Assembly: GCF_001693515.2 (NCBI RefSeq)
Contig: NZ_CP042968.1
Coordinates: 4,154,001 to 4,218,000, forward strand
Source: Bradyrhizobium paxllaeri
GTDB taxonomy: Bacteria; Pseudomonadota; Alphaproteobacteria; Rhizobiales; Xanthobacteraceae
Direction: 5' to 3'
DNA length: 64,000 bases
The position numbers were made by a program, and so were the translations under genes. Below the pieces are notes generated by a model. That model worked only from the letters and a program-made list of their open reading frames with translations, did not search any database and was not told the DNA's origin. Positions 33,364 through 42,231 of the stretch are shown piece by piece; positions within the stretch are counted from its first letter, which is position 1, and each line of letters begins with the position of its first letter.

Positions 33364-34140
33364 ATGGCGCGCAAACTGATCGACATTTCCGTTCCCCTGC
33401 AAAACGACGTGCCGGCCGATCCGCCAGGCAATCACCCGACCATCCAGTACATCGATCACCAGCAGGGCCTGCCGCGCATGCTGCAGTTCTTCGACGGGTT
33501 GAAGGCCGAAGATTTGCCTGACGGGCAGGGCTGGGCGGTGGAGCAGGTATCGCTCTCCACCCACAACGGTACGCATCTCGATGCGCCCTGGCACTTCCAT
33601 CCCACCATGAACCGCGGCGAGCGCGCATGGACCATCGACGAGGTGCCGCTGGAATGGTGTTTTCAGCCGGGCGTGAAGCTCGACTTCCGCCATTTGCCTG
33701 ACGGCTATGTCGCGACCGCCAAGGACGTCGAAGCCGAGCTGAAGCGCATCGGCCATACGCTGTCGCCGCTGGAGATCGTGGTGGTCAACACCAGCGCCGG
33801 CGTCAAATATGGAAAGCCCGATTACGTCACCTCCGGCTGCGGCATGGGTTACGAGGCGACGATGTATCTGTTGGAGCGCGGCGTGCGGCTGACCGGCATC
33901 GACGGCTGGAGCTGGGACGCGCCGTTCGTCTACACGGCTAAGAAATATGCCGAGACCAAAGACGCCAGCCTGATCTGGGAAGGCCACAAGGCCGGCCGCC
34001 ACATCGGCTATTGCCACATCGAAAAGCTGCACAATCTCGAGCAACTGCCCTCGACCGGCTTTATGGTGTCGTGTTTCCCGGTGAAGATCGAGCGCGCTTC
34101 CGCGGGCTGGACCCGGGCAGTTGCCGTTCTCGACGGCTGA
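33364..34140 (+). CDS. Cyclase-family (kynurenine formamidase-like) metal hydrolase
   Basis: A 258-residue protein with the cyclase-family metal motif HNGTHLDAPWHFHP (HxGTHxDxPxH) and DISVPL near the N-terminus, plus a later His/Glu pair. Members hydrolyse formyl-aromatic amides (KynB), isatin, or act on lactones. AAGGAA precedes the ATG. In this operon a ring- or amide-opening hydrolysis is the likely step; the substrate is not evident. Confidence 0.88.
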   Translation: MARKLIDISVPLQNDVPADPPGNHPTIQYIDHQQGLPRMLQFFDGLKAEDLPDGQGWAVEQVSLSTHNGTHLDAPWHFHPTMNRGERAWTIDEVPLEWCFQPGVKLDFRHLPDGYVATAKDVEAELKRIGHTLSPLEIVVVNTSAGVKYGKPDYVTSGCGMGYEATMYLLERGVRLTGIDGWSWDAPFVYTAKKYAETKDASLIWEGHKAGRHIGYCHIEKLHNLEQLPSTGFMVSCFPVKIERASAGWTRAVAVLDG

Positions 34141-34181
34141 GGCTTTACGCAACAACAAACAAAAACCGGGAGAGAGAACGA

Positions 34182-35279
34182 ATGACGGATTTGCGCGCGC
34201 CGCGCTTGCGGGGGTGCTTCTGCTGTGATCCATCAACTCAGTCACTCTCCACGCCGAGCCGGCGTAGCTTCATGCTCGGCGCCGGCGCGCTGGCGCTGAC
34301 TGCCGCCATTGGTGGTGACCACGCAACAGCACAAACCGCCGACGCAAAACCGTTCCGGATTGACGTCCATCATCATCTGTCGCCGCCGACCTACGTGGCC
34401 GCGTCGAACGATGCGGGGTTCGGCGATCCGCTGATGAAGAACTGGACGATCGAGAAGTCGCTCGCCGACATGGACAAGGCCGGCATCGCCACGTCGATGC
34501 TCTCAGTCACCACGCCTGCGGTCAATTTCACCAAGGGCGACGCTGCGCGAAAACTCTGCCGCGAGGCGAATGAATACGCCGCAAAGCTGGTTGCGGATTA
34601 TCCCGGACGCTTCGGCAATTTCGCGATGTTGCCGTTCACTGACGCTGAAGGCAGTCTGCGCGAACTTACATATGCGCTCGATACGCTCAAGGCCGACGGC
34701 ATCGCCTTGATGACGAGCTATGGCGACAAGTGGCTCGGCGACCCGCTATTCCGGCCGGTGATGGAAGAGCTCAATCGGCGCAAGACGCTGGTCTACACCC
34801 ATCCGACGGCGGCCAATTGCTGCGTGAACCTGGTGCCGACGCAGCCGCCCGTCATGATCGAGTTCGGCACCGACACGACGCGCACCATCGCCGACATCGT
34901 CTTCTCCGGCAATGCACGGCGGTTTCCCGATATAAGCTGGATTTTCTCGCATGCGGGCGGGACGATGCCGTTCCTGACCGAGCGCTTCGTGCGCCATCCG
35001 CTACTGGCGCCGAAGGCCAAGGAGACCGTGCCCGATGGCACGCTCGCGGAGCTCAAGCGCTTCTTCTACGACACCGCCCAGACCTCCAACCGCGGTTCGA
35101 TGTCGGCGCTTGCGGCGATCATACCGCCGTCGCAGATCGTGTTCGGGACGGATTTCCCGTACCGGACCGGCAGCGATCACGTGAAAGGACTGCGCGAGGC
35201 AAGCGTGTTTACGGACGAACAGATTGCGGCGATCGAGCGCGGCAATGCGCTTAAGTTGATTCCGCGGCTTGCAAGTTAG
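34182..35279 (+). CDS. Tat-exported amidohydrolase, ACMSD-like
   Basis: A 365-residue protein from ATG 34182 (GGAGAG upstream). Residues 25-48 are a twin-arginine signal (PSRRSFMLGAGALALTAAIG). The mature TIM barrel is amidohydrolase_2: metal motif DVHHH, YTHPTAANCC, IFSHAGGTMPFL and the final Asp in FGTDFPYRTGS. The family includes 2-amino-3-carboxymuconate-semialdehyde decarboxylase and gamma-resorcylate decarboxylase, normally cytosolic. Here a periplasmic location is predicted, so it may act before uptake by the ABC importer. It is last in the operon. Confidence 0.88.
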   Translation: MTDLRAPRLRGCFCCDPSTQSLSTPSRRSFMLGAGALALTAAIGGDHATAQTADAKPFRIDVHHHLSPPTYVAASNDAGFGDPLMKNWTIEKSLADMDKAGIATSMLSVTTPAVNFTKGDAARKLCREANEYAAKLVADYPGRFGNFAMLPFTDAEGSLRELTYALDTLKADGIALMTSYGDKWLGDPLFRPVMEELNRRKTLVYTHPTAANCCVNLVPTQPPVMIEFGTDTTRTIADIVFSGNARRFPDISWIFSHAGGTMPFLTERFVRHPLLAPKAKETVPDGTLAELKRFFYDTAQTSNRGSMSALAAIIPPSQIVFGTDFPYRTGSDHVKGLREASVFTDEQIAAIERGNALKLIPRLAS

Positions 35280-35319
35280 GCCGGGCGCGGCCGGCGCTGA
35301 CAGGATCGATTACTCAAAA

Positions 35320-35346
35320 GAAAAAGGCGTGCCGGTTGGCACGCCT
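35320..35346 (-). terminator. Intrinsic terminator of the Gly-rich protein gene
   Basis: On the minus strand AGGCGTGCC-AACC-GGCACGCCT (9 perfect pairs) is followed by TTTTTCTTTT. It lies 46 bp downstream of the stop of the gene at 35392-35682. Confidence 0.85.
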
Positions 35347-35391
35347 GATTCTCCCCATGATCGCGTCTGATCTGACGGCGATCGGGCTATG

Positions 35392-35682
35392 TCACCACCT
35401 GCAGACACGCTGGCCGTAGGCATTCCACCAGCAGCGGCGGCCAACAACGACCGGTGCGCCATAGAAGCCGTAACCTCGGCCATAAAAACCTCGGCCGCCG
35501 CGATAGAAGCCACGACCGCCGCGATAGAAGCCACGGCCACCGCCGCGGTAGCCTCGGCCACCACGCGCCTGCGCGGACGTCGTTGTCCCGCCCACCAGGA
35601 TGGCAGAGGTGCTGGCCACATAGACGAACAACAGGGCCAGCGCTGCCAGGCAGCGGGTCAGAATATTATAGCGTTTAGCCAT
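35392..35682 (-). CDS. Exported Gly/Arg/Tyr-rich repeat protein
   Basis: A 96-residue protein with a signal peptide (LTRCLAALALLFVYVASTSA) and a mature region of GRGFYRG repeats, two of them encoded by a perfect 21-bp tandem duplication near 35493-35534. The C-terminus has two Cys (RRCWWNAYGQRVCRW) in a pattern common in small Bradyrhizobium cell-surface proteins. It may be a cell-envelope or surface component. A strong terminator follows. Confidence 0.75.
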   Translation of the reverse strand: MAKRYNILTRCLAALALLFVYVASTSAILVGGTTTSAQARGGRGYRGGGRGFYRGGRGFYRGGRGFYGRGYGFYGAPVVVGRRCWWNAYGQRVCRW

Positions 35683-36022
35683 ACGAGGATCTCCCGGTCA
35701 CTTCCGAACATCTGGACTTCGGCACTATCTCACTTAGACGCGTGAGAAAGCCCTCGGTTCAGATGCGCTAAGACAATATTTTCACTAAGGTTCTTTCGGG
35801 CTTTTGGGACTTTATTAAGAAGGGCAGGTAAGGTCAAGTTACGGCCGATCTGTCGCGGCTTCTTGCGCCGTTCATCTATCTGAATACTGGATGAACACTT
35901 GGGATTGTGCATCGCAGAACCTAGAATTGGAAAAAATTCCGGCAAGGTCGTCACGCCAACAACTTGATGTCGACATGATCTCCGTTTCTCAGCGCAAGAT
36001 GATCCTCTCCTGACGAGTACCC
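35683..36022. other. Intergenic region
   Basis: Divergent gap between the Gly-rich gene and the carbamoyltransferase gene. It is locally AT-richer around 35760-35950. A 74-codon minus-strand frame has no ribosome site. No RNA or repeat is recognised. Confidence 0.4.
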
Positions 36023-37834
36023 ATGCCCAAAAAACACACTTACGTCCTTGGCCTGAACACGTATGACCATGATGTCAGCGCCTGCCTGTTGCGCGACGGT
36101 GCCATTGCGTATGCGATCGCCAAGGAGCGGATCACGCGCGCCAAGCACGCCTCCGGCTTCTACAAGGAAGTGATCGACTATTGTCTCGAGGCCGAAGGCA
36201 TCACGCTCGACGACGTCGATCTCGTCGTGCGCAACTGCTACATCATGCCGGTCCCGGAAATGGAGGAGCGGCTGGTCTATTTCGACGCGCCGGGCTTCCT
36301 GCCGGACTTCGAACGCGGCGACGCGGCCAAGCATCCGCTCTACTTGAAGCATTCGGACAAGGTGGTCACGATCTCCCACCATCTGGCGCACGCCTACAGC
36401 GCCTTCGCGGTGTCGCCGTTCGAAGATGGCGTGGTGATGATCGTCGACGGTGTCGGCAGCTACCAGTCCGACGTCATGGAATCCTATCCGCCTGCCGACG
36501 CGGCAACGCCATTGGCACGGGAGTCCGAGAGCTACTACAAGTTCAGCGGCAAGACGCTGGAATGCGTGAAGAAGGTATGGATGGAGCCGGAGCGCGGCTT
36601 CCTCAGCGACGAATTCTACAACATGTCCGGGCTCGGCGCGCTCTACAGTCGCGCCTCGACCTATATCTTCGGCGACTGGAATAAATGCGGCGAGTTGATG
36701 GGCCTCGCACCTTATGGCCGCCGCGACCAGGTCAAGCATCTGCTCGAAATGAACGGCGACAAGCTGCAGGTGCCGCAGTGGACCGCCGACTTCAAGCAGC
36801 CTTACGTGTTCGAACCCGGCAGCAGTTGGGAGAAGAGCCCCGCGATGCGGCACTGGGAGGATCTGGCCTGGCGCACGCAGGACGACACCGAAAACGTGCT
36901 GCTGGCCCGCGCCCGCTGGCTGCGTGAAACCACCGGCGCGAAAAATCTCTGCATGGCCGGCGGCGTCGCGCTGAACTGCGTAGCGAATGGCCGGGTGGCC
37001 CGCGAGGCCGGATTCGAGAATGTCTGGATCCAGCCCGCGGCCGGCGACGACGGCATCGCGATCGGCTGCGCCTATTACGGCTGGCTCGAGATCCTGAAGC
37101 AGCGCCGCGATTTCGTGATGGATCATTCCTATGTCGGCCGGCGCTACAGCGACCAGAACGTCGCCAAGGAACTGCAGAAATTTCTGGTGCGGATCCAGGC
37201 CGATGTGGTCAGGAGCGACAATGTCTGCCGCGACACCGCAAAACTGCTGGCCGACCAGAAGGTGATCGGCTGGTTTCAGGATCGCTCGGAATTCGGACCA
37301 CGCGCGCTCGGCAACCGCAGCCTGCTGGCCGATCCGCGCAAACCCGAGATGAAGGATATCCTCAACAGCCGCGTTAAGCACCGGCAGGCGTTCCGGCCGT
37401 TCGCGCCGATCGTGCTGGCCGAACGCATGAAGGAAGTTTTCGAGGGCGACGAGGATTCGCCCTTTATGCTGATCGCCAAGCCGGTGCGCCCGGAGTGGCG
37501 CGACCGGATTCCGGCGATCGTGCATGTCGACGGCACCGCGCGCGTCCAGACCGTGCGCGAACAAACCAATCCGATGCTCTATCGCCTGCTGAAGGAATTC
37601 GAGGCGCTGACCGGCGTTCCCGTGCTGATCAACACCTCATTCAACATCAAGGGCGAGCCGATCGTGGAAACGCCGCAGGATGCCGTGAACTGCTTCCTGA
37701 CCACCGGCGTCGATCACCTCGTGATCCACGACACCATCGTTTCGAAGAATAGGATGCACAAGGTGGTGGCGCCGGTACTCAACGTCTATGCCGACGTGCG
37801 TACGCTGGTGGCATCGACGGCGCAGCCGGCCTGA
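36023..37834 (+). CDS. O-carbamoyltransferase, NodU/CmcH family
   Basis: A 603-residue enzyme that transfers carbamoyl from carbamoyl phosphate (via carbamoyl-AMP) to a hydroxyl group. The N-terminal YrdC/Kae1-like actin fold shows VLGLNTYDHDVSACLLRDG, HHLAHAYSAFAVSPF and LCMAGGVALNCVANGR; the C-terminal domain shows SEFGPRALGNRSLLADPR, KHRQAFRPFAP and TSFNIKGEPIVETP, all hallmarks. NodU decorates Nod factors, but no nod genes are present, so another acceptor (sugar, polysaccharide or secondary metabolite) is more likely. It converges on an OpgC-type acyltransferase, hinting at modification of an envelope glycan. Confidence 0.9.
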   Translation: MPKKHTYVLGLNTYDHDVSACLLRDGAIAYAIAKERITRAKHASGFYKEVIDYCLEAEGITLDDVDLVVRNCYIMPVPEMEERLVYFDAPGFLPDFERGDAAKHPLYLKHSDKVVTISHHLAHAYSAFAVSPFEDGVVMIVDGVGSYQSDVMESYPPADAATPLARESESYYKFSGKTLECVKKVWMEPERGFLSDEFYNMSGLGALYSRASTYIFGDWNKCGELMGLAPYGRRDQVKHLLEMNGDKLQVPQWTADFKQPYVFEPGSSWEKSPAMRHWEDLAWRTQDDTENVLLARARWLRETTGAKNLCMAGGVALNCVANGRVAREAGFENVWIQPAAGDDGIAIGCAYYGWLEILKQRRDFVMDHSYVGRRYSDQNVAKELQKFLVRIQADVVRSDNVCRDTAKLLADQKVIGWFQDRSEFGPRALGNRSLLADPRKPEMKDILNSRVKHRQAFRPFAPIVLAERMKEVFEGDEDSPFMLIAKPVRPEWRDRIPAIVHVDGTARVQTVREQTNPMLYRLLKEFEALTGVPVLINTSFNIKGEPIVETPQDAVNCFLTTGVDHLVIHDTIVSKNRMHKVVAPVLNVYADVRTLVASTAQPA

Positions 37835-37850
37835 CGCCGGCTGCCGCGCT

Positions 37851-39011
37851 TCAGCCGGAAACTGCCGGGGTGGCTTTCGGCGCCGGCGGCTTGAGCGGCT
37901 TGTCCTGCCGCTTCGACCAGGAAATGTAGTACGCGACGACGGTCATGATCGCGATGCCGGTCACGCTGACGAGGATCTGCACCAGCAGCGATCCCGAACT
38001 CAGCGACAACTGGAAATGCCCGACAAAGGACAGGAACACGCCAACGCAGAACACCGCGAGCGACTGCTGGCCGCAAACAACCAGTGGATCAAAAATCTTC
38101 CACTCCAGGCCCGGCCAATCCTTCGGCACGAAACGGATGACCAGGATCACGATCGCCACGAAGTGCAGGAAGCGATAGGGCGCGAGGTTGGTCTTGTCGT
38201 TCGGGTTGAAGGTCGAATACAGCCAGTGCGGGAACATGTCGCCGAAAGCCGGGAAGCGGCCGGCCATGGTCATGACCAGCGCCAGGATCATGTAGGCGAT
38301 GCACAGATACAGCGTGATCGGCGAGTTGATGATGGCCAAATTATTGCGGGCGCCACCGAGCGCGCACCAGGCGCCGAACACGAACAGCACCTGCCAGGCG
38401 AACGGGTTGAAATACCAGGTGCCGACCGGGTAGGCGGGCAGGTTCCAGCCGGTCTGCCGCGACACCAGCCACAGCGCGATCGCCGCCAGCATGGTCCAGT
38501 TGGGCTGGCGCAGCATGAACCACAGCACCGGCGGGAACAGGCCCATCAGCACGATATAGAGCGGCAGCACGTCGAGATTGACCGGCTTGAACTTCAGGAA
38601 CAGGCCCTGCCGCAGCGTTTCGGTCGCGTTGTCGATAAGGCCGGCGACGTTGAAGTCGTTGACCAGTTGGGAATCGCCAAAGCGCAAGGCGAGATAGCTG
38701 ATCGAAGCGATATAGATCACGAACAGGATGATGTGCGCGACATAGAGCTGCCAGACGCGCTTGGTCAGCCGCGTAGCACCGACGATGAAGCCGCGTTCCA
38801 GCATCATCCGGGCATAGACGAAGGAGGCGGTATAGCCGGAAATGAAAACGAACAGGTCGGCGGCGTCGCTGAACCCGTAATTACGGGTGGTGATCCAGTT
38901 CACGACATTGTCTGGAATGTGGTCCAGATAGATCGCCCAGTTTGCGACCCCGCGAAACAGGTCGAGCCGGAGGTCGCGTCCTTTTTCTGGCAGGGTGGCG
39001 TTGATTTTCAT
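37851..39011 (-). CDS. OpgC-domain membrane acyltransferase
   Basis: A 386-residue protein with ten or so transmembrane helices. The N-terminal RDLRLDLFRGVANWAIYLDH and FSDAADLFVFISGYTASFVY are the OpgC signature; OpgC succinylates osmoregulated periplasmic glucans in proteobacteria. The conserved Arg, Asp and His of the LxRLDxxRG...H pattern are present. It ends 16 bp from the stop of the carbamoyltransferase gene, tail to tail. The acyl donor and acceptor cannot be read. Confidence 0.88.
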   Translation of the reverse strand: MKINATLPEKGRDLRLDLFRGVANWAIYLDHIPDNVVNWITTRNYGFSDAADLFVFISGYTASFVYARMMLERGFIVGATRLTKRVWQLYVAHIILFVIYIASISYLALRFGDSQLVNDFNVAGLIDNATETLRQGLFLKFKPVNLDVLPLYIVLMGLFPPVLWFMLRQPNWTMLAAIALWLVSRQTGWNLPAYPVGTWYFNPFAWQVLFVFGAWCALGGARNNLAIINSPITLYLCIAYMILALVMTMAGRFPAFGDMFPHWLYSTFNPNDKTNLAPYRFLHFVAIVILVIRFVPKDWPGLEWKIFDPLVVCGQQSLAVFCVGVFLSFVGHFQLSLSSGSLLVQILVSVTGIAIMTVVAYYISWSKRQDKPLKPPAPKATPAVSG

Positions 39012-39244
39012 GGGTGCCGCTTTGAGCTGCTGCTTTCGGGAAGATCGCGCCGCAAGACCGGGGCCCGGCCGCCCGATGTCCCTAGATTGTCACAGTACGG
39101 CATAATGACTATACCGGTACGGAAATGGTACATCCGGGTTTTAGGGAATCACCGATCAAGTTTTCTGATAGGTGTCTCTATACTATCCCGGCTGTTTCCA
39201 CCAACCGCTACCGTGTCGCATATCGCTCGAGGACTCAACCATCC

Positions 39245-39550
39245 ATGACCGCACGCATTTTCAAGCCCGCCAAAAACGCGATGCAATCGGGCAGGGCGAA
39301 GACCCGGGAATGGCAGCTCGACTACGAGCCCGAGCAGCCCCGTGCGATCGAACCCCTGATGGGCTGGACCTCTTCGGTGGACATGAAGCAGCAGCTCACC
39401 CTGCACTTCGACACCAAGGAAGACGCGATCGCCTATTGCGAGCGCAAGGGCATTGCCTACCAGGTGATCGAGCCCAAGGATTCGGTGCGCCGGGCGGCCG
39501 CCTACGCCGATAATTTCGCCTTCAAGCGCGTCGAACCCTGGACCCACTAG
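39245..39550 (+). CDS. NDUFS4-like accessory subunit of respiratory complex I
   Basis: A 101-residue protein of the ETC complex I family (human NDUFS4, AQDQ). It matches MTARIFKPAKNAMQSGRAKT, WQLDYEP, MGWTSSVDMKQQLTLHFDTK, EDAIAYCERKGIAYQV and PYADNF-like YADNFAFKRVEPWTH. It is found mainly in alphaproteobacteria and mitochondria, where it stabilises the NADH-oxidising arm. The open frame extends 120 nt upstream, but homologous sequence begins at ATG 39245. Confidence 0.92.
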   Translation: MTARIFKPAKNAMQSGRAKTREWQLDYEPEQPRAIEPLMGWTSSVDMKQQLTLHFDTKEDAIAYCERKGIAYQVIEPKDSVRRAAAYADNFAFKRVEPWTH

Positions 39551-39601
39551 GAGCCTGACGACCGGCGTGCTTCGGCACGACGCCAGGTTTGGTGCCGACG
39601 G

Positions 39602-40105
39602 CTATTGCGCCGGGCCAGATGCCGAGCGCGCGCGGGGTAACGGCAGCGGCGCATCCTTGGCGACGCCGAGCACCGGGAAGGTCCTGATATGGCGGACCTC
39701 GGGCATAGCGGAAAATTGCAGAAGCTGCTGGTGCATGCCTTCGACGTTCCGCGCCACGCATTTGAGCAGATAGTCGCCATCGCCCGAAATCCGCCAGCTC
39801 TGCTGCACCAGCGGCAGCGCCGCAATCGATCTTTCGAACGCCTGTAACGTCGCCTGGGCCTGGCTCTGCAACTGGATCAATACGTAGGAAATGACCTCGT
39901 ATCCCAGCAGTTTTTCGTCCAGCGTTGCTCTGATGGCGCTGACATAGCCGCGCTCGCGCAAGGATCGAACCCGTCGCCGGCATGGCGGCTCCGAGAGACC
40001 GACCCGCTCGGCCAGCTCGTTGTTGCGGATGCGTCCATCCTTTTGCAACTCGGCCAGTATCTTCAGGTCGATTTCGTCGAGGGCGTGATGTTCCGTCATG
40101 GGCAT
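39602..40105 (-). CDS. Lrp/AsnC-family regulator
   Basis: A 167-residue protein: N-terminal helix-turn-helix (LDEIDLKILAELQKDGRIRN, ELAERVGLSEPPCRRRVRSL) and a C-terminal RAM ligand domain (GYEVISYVLIQLQSQ, SGDGDYLLKCVARNVEGMHQ). It follows the tetR gene with a 1-bp gap. Lrp/AsnC proteins sense amino acids; the neighbouring leucine-degradation genes make branched-chain amino acid control plausible. The ATG at 40105 has GGAG ten nt upstream; the ATG at 40099 is the alternative. Confidence 0.9.
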   Translation of the reverse strand: MPMTEHHALDEIDLKILAELQKDGRIRNNELAERVGLSEPPCRRRVRSLRERGYVSAIRATLDEKLLGYEVISYVLIQLQSQAQATLQAFERSIAALPLVQQSWRISGDGDYLLKCVARNVEGMHQQLLQFSAMPEVRHIRTFPVLGVAKDAPLPLPRARSASGPAQ

Positions 40106-40106
40106 C

Positions 40107-40760
40107 TTAACGGCGCTCCAGCCCGCCACGCGGGGAGGGGGCGCGCTGGCTTGCCCGATCGGGCGTTCCAGCTGGGGCGACGCTCGACAGCACCAGTTTC
40201 TCGTGGGCAGCGACGATGGCCTCCTTGGTGAGCCGGCCGCCCGGGCGGTACCAGGTGGTGAGGCCGGTCAACAGGGCCAGGATGGCAAAGGTCGCCACTT
40301 GAACATCGACCACCTCGAATTCGCCTTCCGCCACGCCCTCGGCGAGGATGGCGGCGAGCCGCTGCTCGTAGGCGCCGCGCAGCGCCACGATCTCCTCATA
40401 GTTCTTCGGCTCCAGGCTGCGCAGCTCGGAATTGGCGATGAAGACCTCGCGCTTCTTGGTCATGTGGTAGGTAACATGGAAGGCGACGAAGGCGCGGAGC
40501 TTGTCGGACGGCTGCTGCTTGCCTTGCAGCGCGCGGTCGAGCTGGCGCAGCAGTTCGTTGATGTGGTCCCGCACCAGATCGAACAGCAATTCCTGCTTGG
40601 TGCTGATATGGTTGTAGAGCGAGCCCGACTGGATCCCGACCTCGGCCGCGAGCTGGCGCAGGCTCATGGCGGCGTAGCCGTGCTCGAAGATCAGGCGCAG
40701 CCCGGCTTTGCGGATCGCCTCCATCGTCTTGGGGCCGTGTGAGCCGATCGTCCGCGCCAT
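40107..40760 (-). CDS. TetR-family regulator, probable repressor of leucine/isovalerate catabolism
   Basis: A 217-residue protein: TetR helix-turn-helix (AIRKAGLRLIFEHGYAAMSL, RQLAAEVGIQSGSLYNHIST) and a TetR_C domain of acyl-CoA-responsive type. It is divergent from isovaleryl-CoA dehydrogenase, the arrangement of acyl-CoA-sensing repressors of the liu pathway. GAGG precedes the ATG at 40760; the frame remains open upstream to 40826. Confidence 0.88.
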   Translation of the reverse strand: MARTIGSHGPKTMEAIRKAGLRLIFEHGYAAMSLRQLAAEVGIQSGSLYNHISTKQELLFDLVRDHINELLRQLDRALQGKQQPSDKLRAFVAFHVTYHMTKKREVFIANSELRSLEPKNYEEIVALRGAYEQRLAAILAEGVAEGEFEVVDVQVATFAILALLTGLTTWYRPGGRLTKEAIVAAHEKLVLSSVAPAGTPDRASQRAPSPRGGLERR

Positions 40761-40806
40761 TTGGCCTCTGGAAAGGGAAGGCAGTCGCCGTCGTGAAACG
40801 AGCGAG

Positions 40807-40921
40807 TGATCGTATAATTCTGACACGAAAGAGTAGTAAATTCAATAGCCTGATCACTTGCCGGAACCGTTTTACGGTTCCGCTTGCAGGGATAGTAAAA
40901 AAACGTATGATCGTTTAATTC
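40807..40921. promoter_or_regulatory. Repeated operator candidate between tetR and ivd
   Basis: TGATCGT(A/T)TAATTC occurs at 40807-40820 and 40908-40921 (13 of 14 identical), one near each divergent start. The second is part of AAACG-TATGAT-CGTTT, an inverted repeat of the kind bound by TetR-type acyl-CoA regulators. A separate hairpin GGAACCGT-TTT-ACGGTTCC lies between them at 40863-40881. Assignment to the adjacent TetR protein is inferred. Confidence 0.45.
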
Positions 40922-40945
40922 CAGAAGAACATTGCGGAGGGAATG

Positions 40946-42118
40946 ATGGCTTCGAACCGGGCGCTGCTGCTCAACTTCGACCTCGGCGAGACCGCGGATG
41001 CGATCCGCGAGACGGTGTTTTCGTTTTCGCAGAACGAAATTGCACCGCGCGCCGACGAGATCGACCGCAGCAACCAGTTCCCCCGCGACCTCTGGCCCAG
41101 GATCGGCGCGCTCGGCCTGCACGGCATCACGGTCGAGGAGGAGTATGGCGGCGCCGGCCTCGGCTATCTCGAGCACTGCATTGCGGTGGAAGAGATGTCG
41201 CGGGCGTCCGCCGCGGTCGGCCTGTCCTACGGCGCCCATTCCAACCTCTGCGTCAACCAGATCCGCCGCAACGGCAATGAGGCGCAGAAGCGGAAATACC
41301 TGCCGAAGCTGATTTCGGGCGAGCATGTCGGCTCGCTGGCGATGTCGGAGCCCGGCGCGGGCAGCGACGTGGTCTCGATGAAGACCCGCGCCGACAGGAA
41401 GGGCGACCGCTTTGTGCTCAACGGCAACAAGATGTGGATCACCAACGGCCCGGTCGCCGATACGCTGGTGGTCTACGCCAAGACCGATCTCAATGCCGGC
41501 CCGCGCGGCATGACCGCCTTCATCATCGAAAAGGGCATGAAGGGATTTTCGACCGCGCAGAAGCTCGACAAGCTCGGCATGCGCGGCTCCGACACCTGCG
41601 AGCTGGTATTCGAGGATTGCGAGGTGCCGGAGGAGAATGTGCTGAGCGAGGTCGGCCGCGGCGTCAACGTGCTGATGAGCGGCCTCGATTACGAGCGCGC
41701 GGTGCTGGCGGCCGGCCCGATCGGCATCATGCAGGCCTGCATGGACGTGGTGCTGCCTTACGTGCACGAGCGCAAGCAGTTCGGCGAGCCGATCGGCACG
41801 TTCCAACTAGTGCAGGGCAAGATCGCCGACATGTACACCACGATGAACGCCTCGCGCGCCTATGTGTACGCAGTGGCAAAAGCCTGCGACCGCGGCGAGA
41901 CCACGCGCGAGGATGCGGCCGGCGCCATTCTCTACGCCGCGGAGAAAGCCACGCAATGCGCGCTCGACGCCATCCAGCTGCTCGGCGGCAATGGCTACAT
42001 CAACGACTATCCGACCGGGCGATTGCTGCGCGACGCCAAACTCTACGAGATCGGCGCCGGCACCAGCGAAATCCGCCGCATGCTGATCGGGCGGGAACTG
42101 TTCGAAAAGACGGCCTGA
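40946..42118 (+). CDS. ivd: Isovaleryl-CoA dehydrogenase
   Basis: A 390-residue acyl-CoA dehydrogenase oxidising isovaleryl-CoA to 3-methylcrotonyl-CoA with FAD. Motifs: [29 protein letters not shown] and [20 protein letters not shown]. The catalytic Glu is in [15 protein letters not shown], the helix-G position used by isovaleryl-CoA dehydrogenases rather than the C-terminal Glu of other family members, which fixes the substrate class. GGAGGG lies before a double ATG; the second (40946) has the better spacing. It begins the operon ivd-mccB-mccA-hmgL. Confidence 0.95.
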   Translation: MASNRALLLNFDLGETADAIRETVFSFSQNEIAPRADEIDRSNQFPRDLWPRIGALGLHGITVEEEYGGAGLGYLEHCIAVEEMSRASAAVGLSYGAHSNLCVNQIRRNGNEAQKRKYLPKLISGEHVGSLAMSEPGAGSDVVSMKTRADRKGDRFVLNGNKMWITNGPVADTLVVYAKTDLNAGPRGMTAFIIEKGMKGFSTAQKLDKLGMRGSDTCELVFEDCEVPEENVLSEVGRGVNVLMSGLDYERAVLAAGPIGIMQACMDVVLPYVHERKQFGEPIGTFQLVQGKIADMYTTMNASRAYVYAVAKACDRGETTREDAAGAILYAAEKATQCALDAIQLLGGNGYINDYPTGRLLRDAKLYEIGAGTSEIRRMLIGRELFEKTA

Positions 42119-42231
42119 ACTTCACATCGGGACCAAGATGGTACAGGCTGTCGCGTCCTCATCGAACGGGCTGTCCCGACCGTCCTGAAGCCATCCCAAC
42201 GGCTCCTGAACATCCAGAGAAAACGCCGACC

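Noticed and set aside
35951..37564. 537-codon minus-strand frame opposite the carbamoyltransferase
   Set aside because: Shadow frame created by GC-rich codon bias; the plus strand has all NodU/CmcH motifs.
36023..37834. nodU nodulation gene
   Set aside because: The family matches, but no nod box, nodABC or other symbiosis genes are in the window, so only the enzyme family is assigned.
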